In this document: positions 41,655-49,725 of the stretch, piece by piece
Layout: each line of letters opens with the position of its first letter
Position numbering within the stretch: the first letter of the stretch is position 1
From: Rugosimonospora acidiphila
GTDB taxonomy: Bacteria; Actinomycetota; Actinomycetes; Mycobacteriales; Micromonosporaceae
Direction: 5' to 3'
Length of the DNA: 64,000 nt
Assembly (NCBI RefSeq): GCF_039543385.1
Contig: NZ_BAABJQ010000001.1
Span: 1-64,000, forward strand
The notes under the pieces: model-generated
The model's input: the letters and a program-made list of their open reading frames with translations, nothing else
The model's database searches: none
Told to the model about the DNA's origin: nothing
Made by a program: the position numbers and the translations under genes

Positions 41655-42518
41655 CTACGTCCCGTGCGTTTCTCGGTGGTAGGCCAGATACTCTCGGCCA
41701 ATAAGATGTTGACGAGCGATTCGGAGCCGTCCGAGGATTTCACCCGTTGCCGTTGCGTAGATGGTGTAATCATCAGCTATGTAGAACGCGCCGGCGTCGA
41801 AGAGTACATGATGATTCGGGCAGAGAGCGAGAAGATTGGTGGCGACGTCCGGTCCGTCATGTGGTCGGCCAAGGGGCCGGATGTGTGCGGCCTCGACGTA
41901 TGGGCCGGCATCGGTCGTGAGCCGAATGTCGCAGACCTGACAGCAGTAGTCGTGTAGTTGCTTGACTCCGAGGGCGACCGCGGTGCTGCGGACAATTCGC
42001 TGAACGAGTGACGGTATGCGAGTGGCTGGGCCGGCCAGAGATAGGTATGCGGGTAATGCGTCGACGCGTTCCAGCGCCGCGAGTCGGAATCGCCAGATTC
42101 GGAACTTGTCTTTGCCGATTTCGTGCCAATGATCAACGACGTGAAAGAGACCGTCGTAGCGGAACCCAGCCACGGGCGACCAAGTCGGATCTCCGCCTGA
42201 GCCGCGGACTACCCGCACCGGATAGCCCTCCAACTGGCTACGGGCGAGGCCGGCGTTCCCTAAGGTGAGAACCTGATCGGCGATCTGGCGTCTGGTCGCC
42301 GGATCGTTGCCGCCCTGTCCCGTGTAGACGATCTCGGTGCCGTAGTCCTCGTCGTCGACGTACCCGCCTGAGACTACGATCGATTCAGTTCCGTCCTGGC
42401 CACCACAAATGCCTCCCTGGTTCGAACGGTGCACTTTGGACATTGCCAGTTCTGTTCTGTTGACGAAGGCCGACCCAACCGGGTATCCCGGGATCTCGCC
42501 GTAAGTGCGCCCAGCCAT
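41655..42518 (-). CDS. SRA-HNH modification-dependent endonuclease
   Basis: 287 residues from ATG at 42518 with AAGGTG six bases upstream. Residues about 5-150 are a YDG/SRA domain: PGYPVGSAFVNRTELAMSKVHR, GGICGG, SIVVSGGYVDDEDYGTEIVY, TGQGG. This domain flips out 5-methyl- or hydroxymethylcytosine. Residues about 190-245 are an HNH nuclease: C193-xx-C196, AAHIRPLGRPHDGPD, N-x-L-A-L-C233-PNHH. The fusion is a type IV restriction enzyme that cuts DNA carrying modified cytosines, such as phage DNA. Confidence 0.9.
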   Translation of the reverse strand: MAGRTYGEIPGYPVGSAFVNRTELAMSKVHRSNQGGICGGQDGTESIVVSGGYVDDEDYGTEIVYTGQGGNDPATRRQIADQVLTLGNAGLARSQLEGYPVRVVRGSGGDPTWSPVAGFRYDGLFHVVDHWHEIGKDKFRIWRFRLAALERVDALPAYLSLAGPATRIPSLVQRIVRSTAVALGVKQLHDYCCQVCDIRLTTDAGPYVEAAHIRPLGRPHDGPDVATNLLALCPNHHVLFDAGAFYIADDYTIYATATGEILGRLRIARQHLIGREYLAYHRETHGT

Positions 42519-42690
42519 GACAAGCACCTTAGGTCATACCCTCGGCGTTTGCCGAAGTCGTTTTTCGTGTCGAGGCGCGCTCATGGAAAAATTCTGTAGG
42601 AGATCAAGACTTGCCGCTTAAACGGCGCGAACCGTCGTGCTCGGGGCACCGATGAGCGGCGGTCTCTTCGGGGCCTGCCGATAGAAGGGG

Positions 42691-44913
42691 TTACTCCTTC
42701 TCCCGCAGTGCTCCGGTTCGGATGGCAGTCTGTAACACGTCGGGCAGTGACCCGTTAGCCTGGTTGACATGGATCTCGACGTGGTTGCTGGCCCGCGAGA
42801 TCGCCAGGTAGAGCTGAGACAGCAGATGCCTTGTCTGAGGCCACTTTGCATAGCGCCGCATGCGCGGTAGACCAGTGACGATCACGGTGTCGAACTGCAG
42901 CCCCGCTACGTACTCGGCCGGGGCGAGAACGATCGTGCGCTTTTCATACTGCAGGCTGGCGAGATCGTCTCGGCTCCCCAGCACGTTCACCCGTCCCATT
43001 TCCGAGTCGAGCGCCATCTCCTCATAAAGTTCGAGGGCGTCCTTGTCAACGAGAACGACGGCCACCCGGCCTCCATCGGGCCTGTTGGTCCACGCGCGGG
43101 CCGCACGAAGCGCGTTCCGCGCCTCCTCGTGCGCGTCGGCATGCCGATACACCGTCGGTGTCTCCGACGACGGGGCGTCGGCGTGCACCTGCTCCAGGTC
43201 GAGTTCCCAGTCGTCGCCGAGATCGAGCTGCGGCCAGCTCTTGTTGATGTGCCGCAACAGGGCTAGAACCTGATGGCCGAATCGGTGCACGCGCGTCAGG
43301 GAGTGCTGCTCGACCTCCCCCATGACCGTGCCGACGCGCCCAGAGTCGTCGCGGGTGATGGAACGGCCGGCGACGCCGGCGTAGACGACCTCTGCCGACT
43401 GACGGGGGTCGAGCGCCATGAACATTTTCGGATAGGTTTTGGAGTCCTTCGTCAGATGGTGGAGCGCCCGCCGTTCCTGCTCGTTGAACAGATGCAGCTC
43501 GTCGACGAAGATAAGATCGTATCCTTCGGCCAGTCGCTGGTACTGCCAGCTGCTCTTCTCCAGATCTTTAACGAAGTCGTTGATGATTTGGTCTGAGCTG
43601 ATCAGGTTGTCGGCGCGCAGGCTGTCAACATAGTAGCCATAAACCGCGAGGATGAAATCTTTCTCGGCGTCCGTCTCCAGTGACATCATCCAGGATGCGC
43701 GCTCGAGATCTCGATATTCCTGGATCGCGTCGCTCGCGCCGGGCACGATGCCCTCCGGGCCGAGAACGCAGGCGAACTCGTTAAGCACCTCCCACGCGAA
43801 CAGCCGGAAGTCGCCGCCGCTCGGGTCGCTCTCGACGGTGTCTGCGAACTCCGGCCGCACCCGGCTGCGATAGGCTGGCCAGTCCGTCAGGATCGACTGG
43901 CTCAGCAGTTGCGTGACGCGAACCAACTGCTCTCGCTTGCCCTCATGGCTGTCCTCGCCGAGCGGCTCGAGCCCCGCCGGCAGCGTGCTGTTGAATAACA
44001 TACTTCCGGCGCTGAACAAGGGGAATACATCAATGTCGCGGACCGCGTTGCGCTCGTCCATGGTGCGCAGGAGCTGGTCGATTTGGGTTTCCATCGCCCA
44101 ACTGTGTGTCAGGAACAAGACCCGGAGAGCCTTTCCTTGGGCGCGTGCGTTAGTGACCTCACGGATAGCCTTAAGGAGAAGGCAGAGCGTCTTTCCCGTC
44201 CCGGCAGGACCGCGCAGCTTAACCGGCGGCGTGCGCTCGAGAAAACGTCGTTGGTCGTCGCTCAGGTACGGCAGCCATTCCGTGTATGTGCGGCCGCGGG
44301 ACGTGGCGTCGAACGTGGCACTGAGCGCAACCATCGGCGGCACCAGGCCGGTGACGCGAGGCGCCCCGGTGAATCTCGTGCGGGCCTCGTGCAGAGCCTC
44401 ATCCCAGAAGAGGACCGCTTCGTCGTATCGAGAATAGTCGGGTTGGTAGTCCTGCAGCGCGACGATGTGATTCGGTGGGGAGAATTGCCAGAACAGCACG
44501 TCCGCCGAGCCATTCGGTCTGTTTTCGGCCGTCCACCGACTCATCCGGTCCGTCTTGGTGCGGCGGCTGCCGAAAAATGAGAACAGATTCTTGTGATGGA
44601 AGGCGTGCCAGTCGCGGGGAAGTGACACCGGGGGGGCGGCGGCGACGATCGCGGAGCGGTGGACCCGCTCGAGAACCGACTTCTTCAGCCAGCGGCTATT
44701 GGCGATGCCGAACGGTTCCTGATCCAGGATCACGATGCGCCGAGTGGCCCGCTCGTCTGACTCGTGGATGAAGTAGACGGTGTCGCCGAACTCGATGCGC
44801 TCCACCTGCCACTGTGAGCATTGGTCGCCGGGCATGCCGGCGAACCAGGATGCCTCGGCCGCCACTAGGCAGGCTTGCAGGGACGCGATGCTGAAGACGT
44901 AATCGGTCGTCAA
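42691..44913 (-). CDS. Superfamily 1 helicase with unknown N-terminal domain
   Basis: 740 residues from TTG at 44913, overlapping the upstream stop as TTGA. The first 210 residues match nothing I know. A Q motif (LSDDQRRFLERT, 217-228) starts the helicase core, then Walker A GPAGTGKT (235-242), Walker B LIFVDELHLF near 475, a Gln/Arg sensor (MALDPRQSAEV) and a UvrD-like motif VI region (YLAISRASNHVEI near 715). It should use ATP to move on DNA or RNA. Coupling to the preceding unknown protein suggests the two form one system. Confidence 0.85.
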   Translation of the reverse strand: MTTDYVFSIASLQACLVAAEASWFAGMPGDQCSQWQVERIEFGDTVYFIHESDERATRRIVILDQEPFGIANSRWLKKSVLERVHRSAIVAAAPPVSLPRDWHAFHHKNLFSFFGSRRTKTDRMSRWTAENRPNGSADVLFWQFSPPNHIVALQDYQPDYSRYDEAVLFWDEALHEARTRFTGAPRVTGLVPPMVALSATFDATSRGRTYTEWLPYLSDDQRRFLERTPPVKLRGPAGTGKTLCLLLKAIREVTNARAQGKALRVLFLTHSWAMETQIDQLLRTMDERNAVRDIDVFPLFSAGSMLFNSTLPAGLEPLGEDSHEGKREQLVRVTQLLSQSILTDWPAYRSRVRPEFADTVESDPSGGDFRLFAWEVLNEFACVLGPEGIVPGASDAIQEYRDLERASWMMSLETDAEKDFILAVYGYYVDSLRADNLISSDQIINDFVKDLEKSSWQYQRLAEGYDLIFVDELHLFNEQERRALHHLTKDSKTYPKMFMALDPRQSAEVVYAGVAGRSITRDDSGRVGTVMGEVEQHSLTRVHRFGHQVLALLRHINKSWPQLDLGDDWELDLEQVHADAPSSETPTVYRHADAHEEARNALRAARAWTNRPDGGRVAVVLVDKDALELYEEMALDSEMGRVNVLGSRDDLASLQYEKRTIVLAPAEYVAGLQFDTVIVTGLPRMRRYAKWPQTRHLLSQLYLAISRASNHVEIHVNQANGSLPDVLQTAIRTGALREKE

Positions 44914-45785
44914 GTTGTCTCCAATGCCGGCTCGGGCGCGAGACGAGAGTCAAAGATGCAGTCTCGTGCCGCTTCGTACTCTTCCGGGAGCCCGATCGAC
45001 GTGAAGACGTCTGCCATCTGCTGCGTCAAACGGTAGACGTACGGTGCGCGCAATCGGGAGGCGCGATTGGCGACAACGCTGCGCCCATCCTTGTAGTAGT
45101 ACGAGGTTGAGATTTGGTGCAGGTGCGTTTCGCGGATCAGCCGGAGATACGCGATGTATCCTCCGGTGTGTTCCTGACTTAGTGCACTGATGAAAAAGAC
45201 GTCACCAGGTAGATTTTTCAAACGAGCGCGGATTTCGCTCAATAGTACTTCCCCTGCCGATTTCTTCTTTGCGGATGTGTAGATAGTTGCCAGCATCGCG
45301 AACTGTTCCGCATATGCTGAGGACGTACGCACGCGGTCACAGACGGAAACCTCCTCAATCATTGCGGCCAGAGCGTCCGAGTCTTTCTGCGTGACGCTCC
45401 CCAAATGACTTTGAAGGTCCTTCAGGCCGCCGGCCACGGTGGCGAGCACTTCGATGGCGGCCCCGGAAAGGCCCGGCCTGATGTCCAGATCCCGTTCGAG
45501 CCGGCCGATCAACTCTGATATCTGACGGAGGTTTCGTTTCCTGCGGTCGTCGGCGATTTTAGGCATGACCCGCCATGCGAGATAGTCCCGTAGTGGAAAA
45601 ATCGGCACGTACGACAGGATGCCTGCATGTTTGTCATTGGCGATATCACAGTCCGCGGTGACAATAACTCCCGCTTTCTTCCATATATCGTCGCCGGTCG
45701 GGCTGTCGCGGAATATGAATATGTCGCCTTGGCGAATCGATGCACCGTCGGCGACAGGAGTGCATTCCATGAACACTTCGCCCAT
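44910..45785 (-). CDS. Unknown protein translationally coupled to the helicase
   Basis: About 291 residues from ATG at 45785 (TTG 45842 or ATG 45770 are alternatives; none has a strong ribosome site). Visible features: RQGDIFIFRD, GVIVTADCDIANDKHAG (a strand followed by Asp-Cys-Asp, possibly a metal or catalytic site), a helical middle (ISELIGRLERDL, DALAAMIEEVSV) and a C-terminal beta-rich part (GDVFFISAL, GYIAYLRLIRETHLHQ, SYYYKDGRSVV). I recognise no family. Its stop overlaps the helicase start, so the two are made together. A sensor or effector role in defence is inferred from context. Confidence 0.7.
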   Translation of the reverse strand: MGEVFMECTPVADGASIRQGDIFIFRDSPTGDDIWKKAGVIVTADCDIANDKHAGILSYVPIFPLRDYLAWRVMPKIADDRRKRNLRQISELIGRLERDLDIRPGLSGAAIEVLATVAGGLKDLQSHLGSVTQKDSDALAAMIEEVSVCDRVRTSSAYAEQFAMLATIYTSAKKKSAGEVLLSEIRARLKNLPGDVFFISALSQEHTGGYIAYLRLIRETHLHQISTSYYYKDGRSVVANRASRLRAPYVYRLTQQMADVFTSIGLPEEYEAARDCIFDSRLAPEPALETT

Positions 45786-45842
45786 CGCGCCATCATTGTG
45801 CGCGAACGCTACGGTGTCAATGTGGATCACGTATTCGGGCAA

Positions 45843-46296
45843 TCGAGGCCCATCGTCACGATTCCGGATTCACCATGCTCTAACTGCTCCACATGATCTC
45901 TGGTCGGCTAGTTGATCAGCCGCCGCCACCGGATCAGGACGCAAGGGGGACGAAGGTCTGTTTCATGACGCAGCACGGCCGGCCTAGACGTATCGCTTCA
46001 GGGTCCTGAGTTCCGGGCTGGCGGGTGCGATGCCCATCGTGCACAGGCTCTACGCGCAAAAAGCCAAGCCCTAACCAGCGTGCCCGGCTCGTCTCGGCTC
46101 ACTCTCATGTCGCCCTTTCGGCCGTCAGCCCCGACGATCCTATTGCCTGCACTGCCGATTCGTTCTCTTTAGGATCAAGCGCGCCGCTCCGCGGCGCGAG
46201 CGCGGCACACGGCCGCAGCTGTAAGCCGCCCCGCTCGCCTTCGGCGGCGGGGCGGTACGCCGCGGCCGGCCGCACCCCGCGCTGGGAGCGTACTGA
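45843..46296. other. Non-coding stretch upstream of the helicase operon with two hairpins
   Basis: No credible gene. It should hold the promoter of the leftward helicase operon. Two GC-rich hairpins lie at 46180-46198 (8-bp stem, 3-base loop) and 46226-46255 (9-bp stem, one bulge, 4 more pairs, TTC loop). The second is about 40 bases beyond the stop of the small gene at 46297 and is its likely terminator. Confidence 0.5.
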
Positions 46297-46542
46297 CTAC
46301 CGGAGCCATAACTTGCCCCGGCGCGGCTGCTCGACCCATCCACCGCGAACACCCACTCGCGCCGCGACCGGCTCAATCCGGCCAGCTAGAGCGTGCGCGG
46401 GCAGGAGCTGAGTGACCAGCCGCGCGATCGCATCCCGCGTCTCCGCCAGGTCCTTCGCCAAGTTGCGCTCACGATCGCCTAGCCGTCGCAGCTCTGCGAA
46501 ACGCCGGTCCGCCGAATCCTCAGGGTGAGCCACGATCCGCAC
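46297..46542 (-). CDS. Small basic, partly coiled-coil protein
   Basis: 81 residues from GTG at 46542 with GGAGGG five bases upstream. The central region (RFAELRRLGDRERNLAKDLAETRDAIARL) is a charged helix, and the end (IEPVAARVGVRGGWVEQPRRGK) resembles the tail of small actinobacterial helix-turn-helix proteins. It is near the right end of the element. The ribosome site and downstream terminator favour a real gene. A DNA-binding role is a guess. Confidence 0.45.
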   Translation of the reverse strand: MRIVAHPEDSADRRFAELRRLGDRERNLAKDLAETRDAIARLVTQLLPAHALAGRIEPVAARVGVRGGWVEQPRRGKLWLR

Positions 46543-46993
46543 GGTAGCCCTCCGGCATTCTGTGTGTCGCGGCGAATGCGAGCAGGAGCTTCCGGTCTAA
46601 ACCTTGCCTCCGGCGGGGGGCTCGGGCTCCGGAACAGTTGGGGGCCGTTGTCAGCCCGCCCGCCGTCGGGGTCCGGGTAGGGAGCCTGACCGCCCCGCCC
46701 GCCATCGACCCGGGCAAGCCGAGCAGACCGTCGCCGGGGCCGCCAGCGTTGGTCGGTACGGTCGCGGTCCGCGCGTCGTGGCGGCCCCGGCGCCGGCCCG
46801 CTCCCCAAGGGGCGGGTCGACGGCAGACGGAACGGTCAGGCAGGGGCGGTGCGCGCTGGCGAGCGCGACGACCAGGACCAGGTCCCGCCGTGCCATTAGC
46901 GTGCCATTAACCGAGGACAGCCCAGGCCACTCCCGGCCGCCCGAGCCGACTCTGACCAGGTACTCAGGCCCACGACCGGGCCCACTTGTGCAA
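46543..46993. other. Right end of the element, no gene seen, contains arm repeat
   Basis: GC-rich and without a convincing reading frame on either strand. It contains the right arm-type repeat at 46890-46908 and would form one side of the attachment site in the excised circle. Confidence 0.5.
46890..46908 (+). repeat. Integrase arm-type repeat, right end
   Basis: An exact copy of the 19-mer at 27624-27642 in the same orientation, 86 bases inside the right core repeat. Confidence 0.7.
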
Positions 46994-47038
46994 TTCCCAA
47001 GCTGACAGTGAGGGTTCGATTCCCTTCACCCGCTCCAA
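46994..47038 (+). repeat. attR core (partial tRNA-Gly)
   Basis: Exact 45-bp copy of 27508-27552. The bases after it (47039-47121) are still clearly related to those after the intact tRNA: the same terminator-like hairpin (47041-47082) and GTGCCATTAGC (47110-47120). This means that the sequence to the right is the left arm of another, diverged element. Confidence 0.92.
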
Positions 47039-47143
47039 GTCGAAGGCCCTGGCCAGGACGCGATTCCCAGCCGGGGCCTTCGATATTATTGATCCTCTGA
47101 TCACGCCGCGTGCCATTAGCGCCAGTCGGAGGTGAGCGACCTG

Positions 47144-47419
47144 ATGGTGGAGCTGACGCGAGATGAGGCGGTTGTCCTCGTGGGGCGGATCATAAGTCTC
47201 GACTACGCGGACGACGTTGAATTGAACAGCTGGCTGGACCAGCTGGAACGCGACCTCGTCTACCCCGGGGTCTCTGAACTGATCTTCACGATTGACCCAC
47301 AGCTGACAGCTGCCGAAGTTGTCGACCGAGCCTTGGCCTATCAGCCAATCAAGTGCGCCGCTACGCGGGCGCGTCCGCGATGGCAAGCTGCCCCGGCGCT
47401 GACGGCGCCGGGGCGGTAA
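47144..47419 (+). CDS. Colicin/pyocin immunity-family protein, orphan
   Basis: 91 residues from ATG at 47144, with GGAGGTGA 8 bases upstream. The sequence LTRDEAVVLVGRIISLDYADD, then LDQLERDLVYPGVSELIF, then LTAAEVVDRALAYQPI follows the four-helix immunity proteins of DNase colicins and S-type pyocins (LT-EE-, helix III with Y-P-x-x-S-x-L-I-F). The tail after QPIK is extra and low-complexity. Such proteins bind and block a cognate nuclease toxin; none is encoded nearby. It lies between two attachment scars, so it is probably debris or cargo of a lost element that still protects the cell. Confidence 0.75.
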   Translation: MVELTRDEAVVLVGRIISLDYADDVELNSWLDQLERDLVYPGVSELIFTIDPQLTAAEVVDRALAYQPIKCAATRARPRWQAAPALTAPGR

Positions 47420-47454
47420 GCCACGCGACGGCCTCAATCCGCGCCCGATCCGAG

Positions 47455-47680
47455 TCAGGACAACAGGTCGACCGCCGGCATCCTTCGCCGCAACTCGGCC
47501 AAGGAGTGAGCCACGCAGTAGTCAAGGCTCGGGCCGTCGAAGCGAATGGCGCCCTCACCGAGCGCCCGACCGCTGATCACGACTGTCCATGGCAGGTGCT
47601 CACGCTCGCCGTCGACCTTCACGATCGCGATAAGGCCGAGGTCACCGAGGTGAGCAAGCAGGTCGGGTAGATGAGGCGGT
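47455..47680 (-). pseudogene. Possible remnant of a small conserved protein
   Basis: The frame ending at 47455 encodes a plausible small domain (LPDLLAHLGDLGLIAIVKVDGER, PWTVVISGRALGEGAIRFDG, VAHSLAELRRRMPAV), but no ATG, GTG or TTG stands near its natural start. The upstream part of the frame is antisense shadow. It resembles small hypothetical actinobacterial proteins. Either a rare start is used or the 5' end is lost. Confidence 0.35.
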
Positions 47681-47711
47681 AAGCCAGATGACGGCCGCGA
47701 TCCGCGCCGGA

Positions 47712-48115
47712 TTACGCCAGGTCGAGCAGGACCAGGCCCTCGTATTGGGCGAAGTCGACGAAGTCTTTGGTGTTGAACGTTGCCAGCGGAAGCCGGTTGA
47801 CCAGGCAGCAGGCCGCGATCCATGTGTCGTTGGCCGGACGGTGCCGCCCTCGGGAAGCGGCTCGTGCCCTCAACGCTCCCCACGTCTGCGCTACCGCCTC
47901 ATCGGCTGGCATTACCACCACGTCTCGCCGCCATCGCTGAAGGTCAGCGAGCTTCCGTGGCCCCCAACTGCGGGCGATGGTCCAGTGTGTCAGCTCGCCG
48001 AGGGTGACGAACGAGATCAACCAGTGATGCCCGGCGAGTTTGGCCTGAAGGCGGTCGGACTGGCGTCCCGCAGGATAGTGGAGGCGACGTCCGTGTCCAG
48101 GACGATGAGGCTCAC
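47712..48115 (-). pseudogene. vapC: vapC, PIN-domain toxin, frameshifted
   Basis: The gene starts GTG at 48115, sharing one base with the vapB stop (TAGTG). The first 17 codons give the PIN start SLIVLDTDVASTILR with the catalytic Asp. The frame then fails (stop after about 32 codons). The rest of a normal PIN toxin continues in another frame from about 48065: DRLQAKLAGHHWLISFVTLGELTHW through RPANDTWIAACCL, FNTKDF and a final VLLDLA. Comparison with intact relatives suggests one missing base near 48066. The toxin is therefore inactive unless frameshifting occurs. Confidence 0.8.
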
Positions 48116-48312
48116 TACACGTCCGCTCGGCGGGCCGCGTAGATCTCGGCGAGGAACTCGTCCAGTTCCTCGTCGGTCTCAAACAGGTCCGGCCGAGCCA
48201 TGGCCGCCACGGAGTCGATCGGTTGGGCGCCCTGCCGGCGTACCAATTCCTCAGCCGGTACATGCTCAGCGTTGGGTAGTTCTGGCATCGGTTCCCGATT
48301 GCTGGTCGTCAT
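48115..48312 (-). CDS. vapB: VapB-type antitoxin
   Basis: 65 residues from ATG at 48312, with GGAGGTGGGAG upstream. It ends ARPDLFETDEELDEFLAEIYAARRADV, the toxin-binding tail usual for this actinobacterial antitoxin group, preceded by VPAEELVRRQGAQPIDSV. It overlaps vapC by one base. With vapC broken, it has no visible partner here. Confidence 0.8.
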   Translation of the reverse strand: MTTSNREPMPELPNAEHVPAEELVRRQGAQPIDSVAAMARPDLFETDEELDEFLAEIYAARRADV

Positions 48313-48396
48313 TGCTCCCACCTCCTCCGTCACGTTCGCTCCTATCATCTCACCTCGCCTCGCCCGGAGCAGCCCGCCGGAGGCCGGGCCTGCCAC

Positions 48397-48718
48397 CTTT
48401 CCGCGTGCCCCCTACGTGCCCGTAGCCGCGGGGAACCACGGGGAACGGCGGGAAGCCGGGACCACCCCGACCAGGACCGGAGTGTCGTGGCCTTGATCGA
48501 GACGGCCACCGACGCGAGTTCCCAAGCCGACAGTGAGGGTTCGATTCCCCTCACCCACTCCACCACGGAACGCCTGGTCACGGCAGATGCCGCAGCCAGG
48601 CTTCCGTCGTGCTTGCTGACTCGATATCGCTGGTGCCGTGCCATTAACCTCCGCACGCAGGTACTCGACAGCTCTCCGCGTTGCCTCTTTGTCCTGACTG
48701 GATGCGCGAATCGGTACG
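48397..48718. other. Intergenic scar region with third attachment site
   Basis: No gene seen. It holds the partial tRNA-Gly copy at 48519-48562, the following hairpin-like CGGAACGCCTGG / CCAGGCTTCCG sequence, and GTGCCATT at 48638-48645, all in the same order as downstream of the intact tRNA. Confidence 0.6.
48519..48562 (+). repeat. Third attachment-site scar (tRNA-Gly 3' part)
   Basis: 44 bases, 41 identical to the 45-bp core at 27508. The copy starts at the same anticodon-loop position and ends in the same CCA. The conserved order hairpin then GTGCCATT follows. It marks the end of an older integrated element whose body (47039-48518) is now reduced to debris. Confidence 0.8.
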
Positions 48719-49648
48719 TCAGGGCGTCAGGATGATGCGCCCGCCGACGCCCCCCGCTTCCAGGAGTTCGTGCGCCTCGCGGGCCTGGTCGAGAGGGAAA
48801 GCCCTCGCGACGCGGAGGGTGAGCGCACCATCGTCGACGAGCTTCGATAGCTCGGCGAGCCGGTTCCCGTCGGCGAAGACTTCCTGTACCACGACGCGGG
48901 TGCCACGGATGGGTGGCGGGGCGAAGGGGGCGACGAGCGCGACGAAGGTGCCGGCACCGCGAAGGGCCTGATGGGCGGTGATGCCGAGGATCGCGGCGTC
49001 GATCACGGCGTCCACGCCGCCGGGAACGATCCGGCGTACGGCGGCACCGAGTTCGTCGGACGAGGTGACGACCTCCGCGCCCAGGGCGCGTACGCGGTTG
49101 GCGTCGTGTGGGCGGGCTAGCGCGAGCGTACGCAGTCCCCGGGTCGCCGCGAGTTGGACAGCGAATCCGCCGACGCCGCCGGAGGCGCCGGTGACCAGAA
49201 GCGTCTGCCCCGGTGCCAGCCCAGCAAGGTCGAGGGCGCGATCCGCCGTTAATCCGTTCAATGGCAGCGTGGCCGCGGCGGTGAGCGGTACCGATGTGGG
49301 GGCGGGGGCAACGGCGGATTCGTCCAGCACCACGTATTCCGCTTGCGCGCCACCAGCGAACAGCAGGTCGCGCAACCCGATCACCGCGTCGCCGGGCTGG
49401 AAGCGAACGGTGCCCGATCCGATGGCGTCGACGTGCCCGGCAACGTCCCAGCCAAGTCCGTACTGCGGCATCGGTGGCATGAGACCGGCGGCGGTGAGGC
49501 GACCGGCTCTGGCGGACAGGTCGATGGGGTTGAGCGCGGAGGCCGCGACCTTGATCCGTACCTGGTGGGGGCCGGGTTCGGGGAGCGGCAGGTCCGCGAT
49601 TTCGAGTACGTTCGGATCGCCAGGTTCGCGGACGATGATCGACTTCAT
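48719..49648 (-). CDS. NADP-dependent medium-chain oxidoreductase
   Basis: 309 residues from ATG at 49648. A quinone oxidoreductase-type MDR enzyme without structural zinc: N-terminal GroES-like domain (KVAASALNPIDLSARAG, GWDVAGHVDAIG, FQPGDAVIG), then the nucleotide-binding loop VTGASGGVGGFAVQLA and a C-terminal HELLEAGGVGGRIIL. It reduces a quinone or enone with NADPH. It is divergent from an HxlR regulator, a common pairing for electrophile-sensing control. A vestige of a second such pair lies at 53467-53590. Confidence 0.9.
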   Translation of the reverse strand: MKSIIVREPGDPNVLEIADLPLPEPGPHQVRIKVAASALNPIDLSARAGRLTAAGLMPPMPQYGLGWDVAGHVDAIGSGTVRFQPGDAVIGLRDLLFAGGAQAEYVVLDESAVAPAPTSVPLTAAATLPLNGLTADRALDLAGLAPGQTLLVTGASGGVGGFAVQLAATRGLRTLALARPHDANRVRALGAEVVTSSDELGAAVRRIVPGGVDAVIDAAILGITAHQALRGAGTFVALVAPFAPPPIRGTRVVVQEVFADGNRLAELSKLVDDGALTLRVARAFPLDQAREAHELLEAGGVGGRIILTP

Positions 49649-49725
49649 AGGATCAACGCTAGGTAGCGATCGCTGGACGGAGAAGACGGCACTCAGAAGT
49701 GCCCAGGGCACCCGGAGGAACCGCC

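Larger units (their letters stand above)
27508..47038 (-). mobile_element. Actinomycete integrative and conjugative element (AICE) in tRNA-Gly
   Basis: About 19.5 kb bounded by 45-bp direct repeats of the tRNA-Gly 3' end. It encodes a complete minimal set: integrase, excisionase, RepSA-type initiator, DUF2637 membrane protein and an FtsK-like TraB translocase, all on the minus strand with many 1-4 base overlaps. This is the layout of elements such as pSAM2, which excise, replicate by rolling circle and move as double-stranded DNA. A 19-bp repeat lies inside each end (27624-27642, 46890-46908) as likely integrase arm sites. The right 11 kb is cargo: regulators, a transporter and a nuclease/helicase cassette with lower GC than the rest. 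Confidence 0.92.

Noticed and set aside
45985..46260. AICE replication origin at the GC-rich hairpins
   Set aside because: The hairpins fit a terminator of the small gene at 46297 and are far from repSA, where origins of this family usually lie.
46604..47005. Plus-strand open frame at the right end of the element
   Set aside because: Low-complexity translation, no ribosome site, and it runs through the arm repeat and attR.
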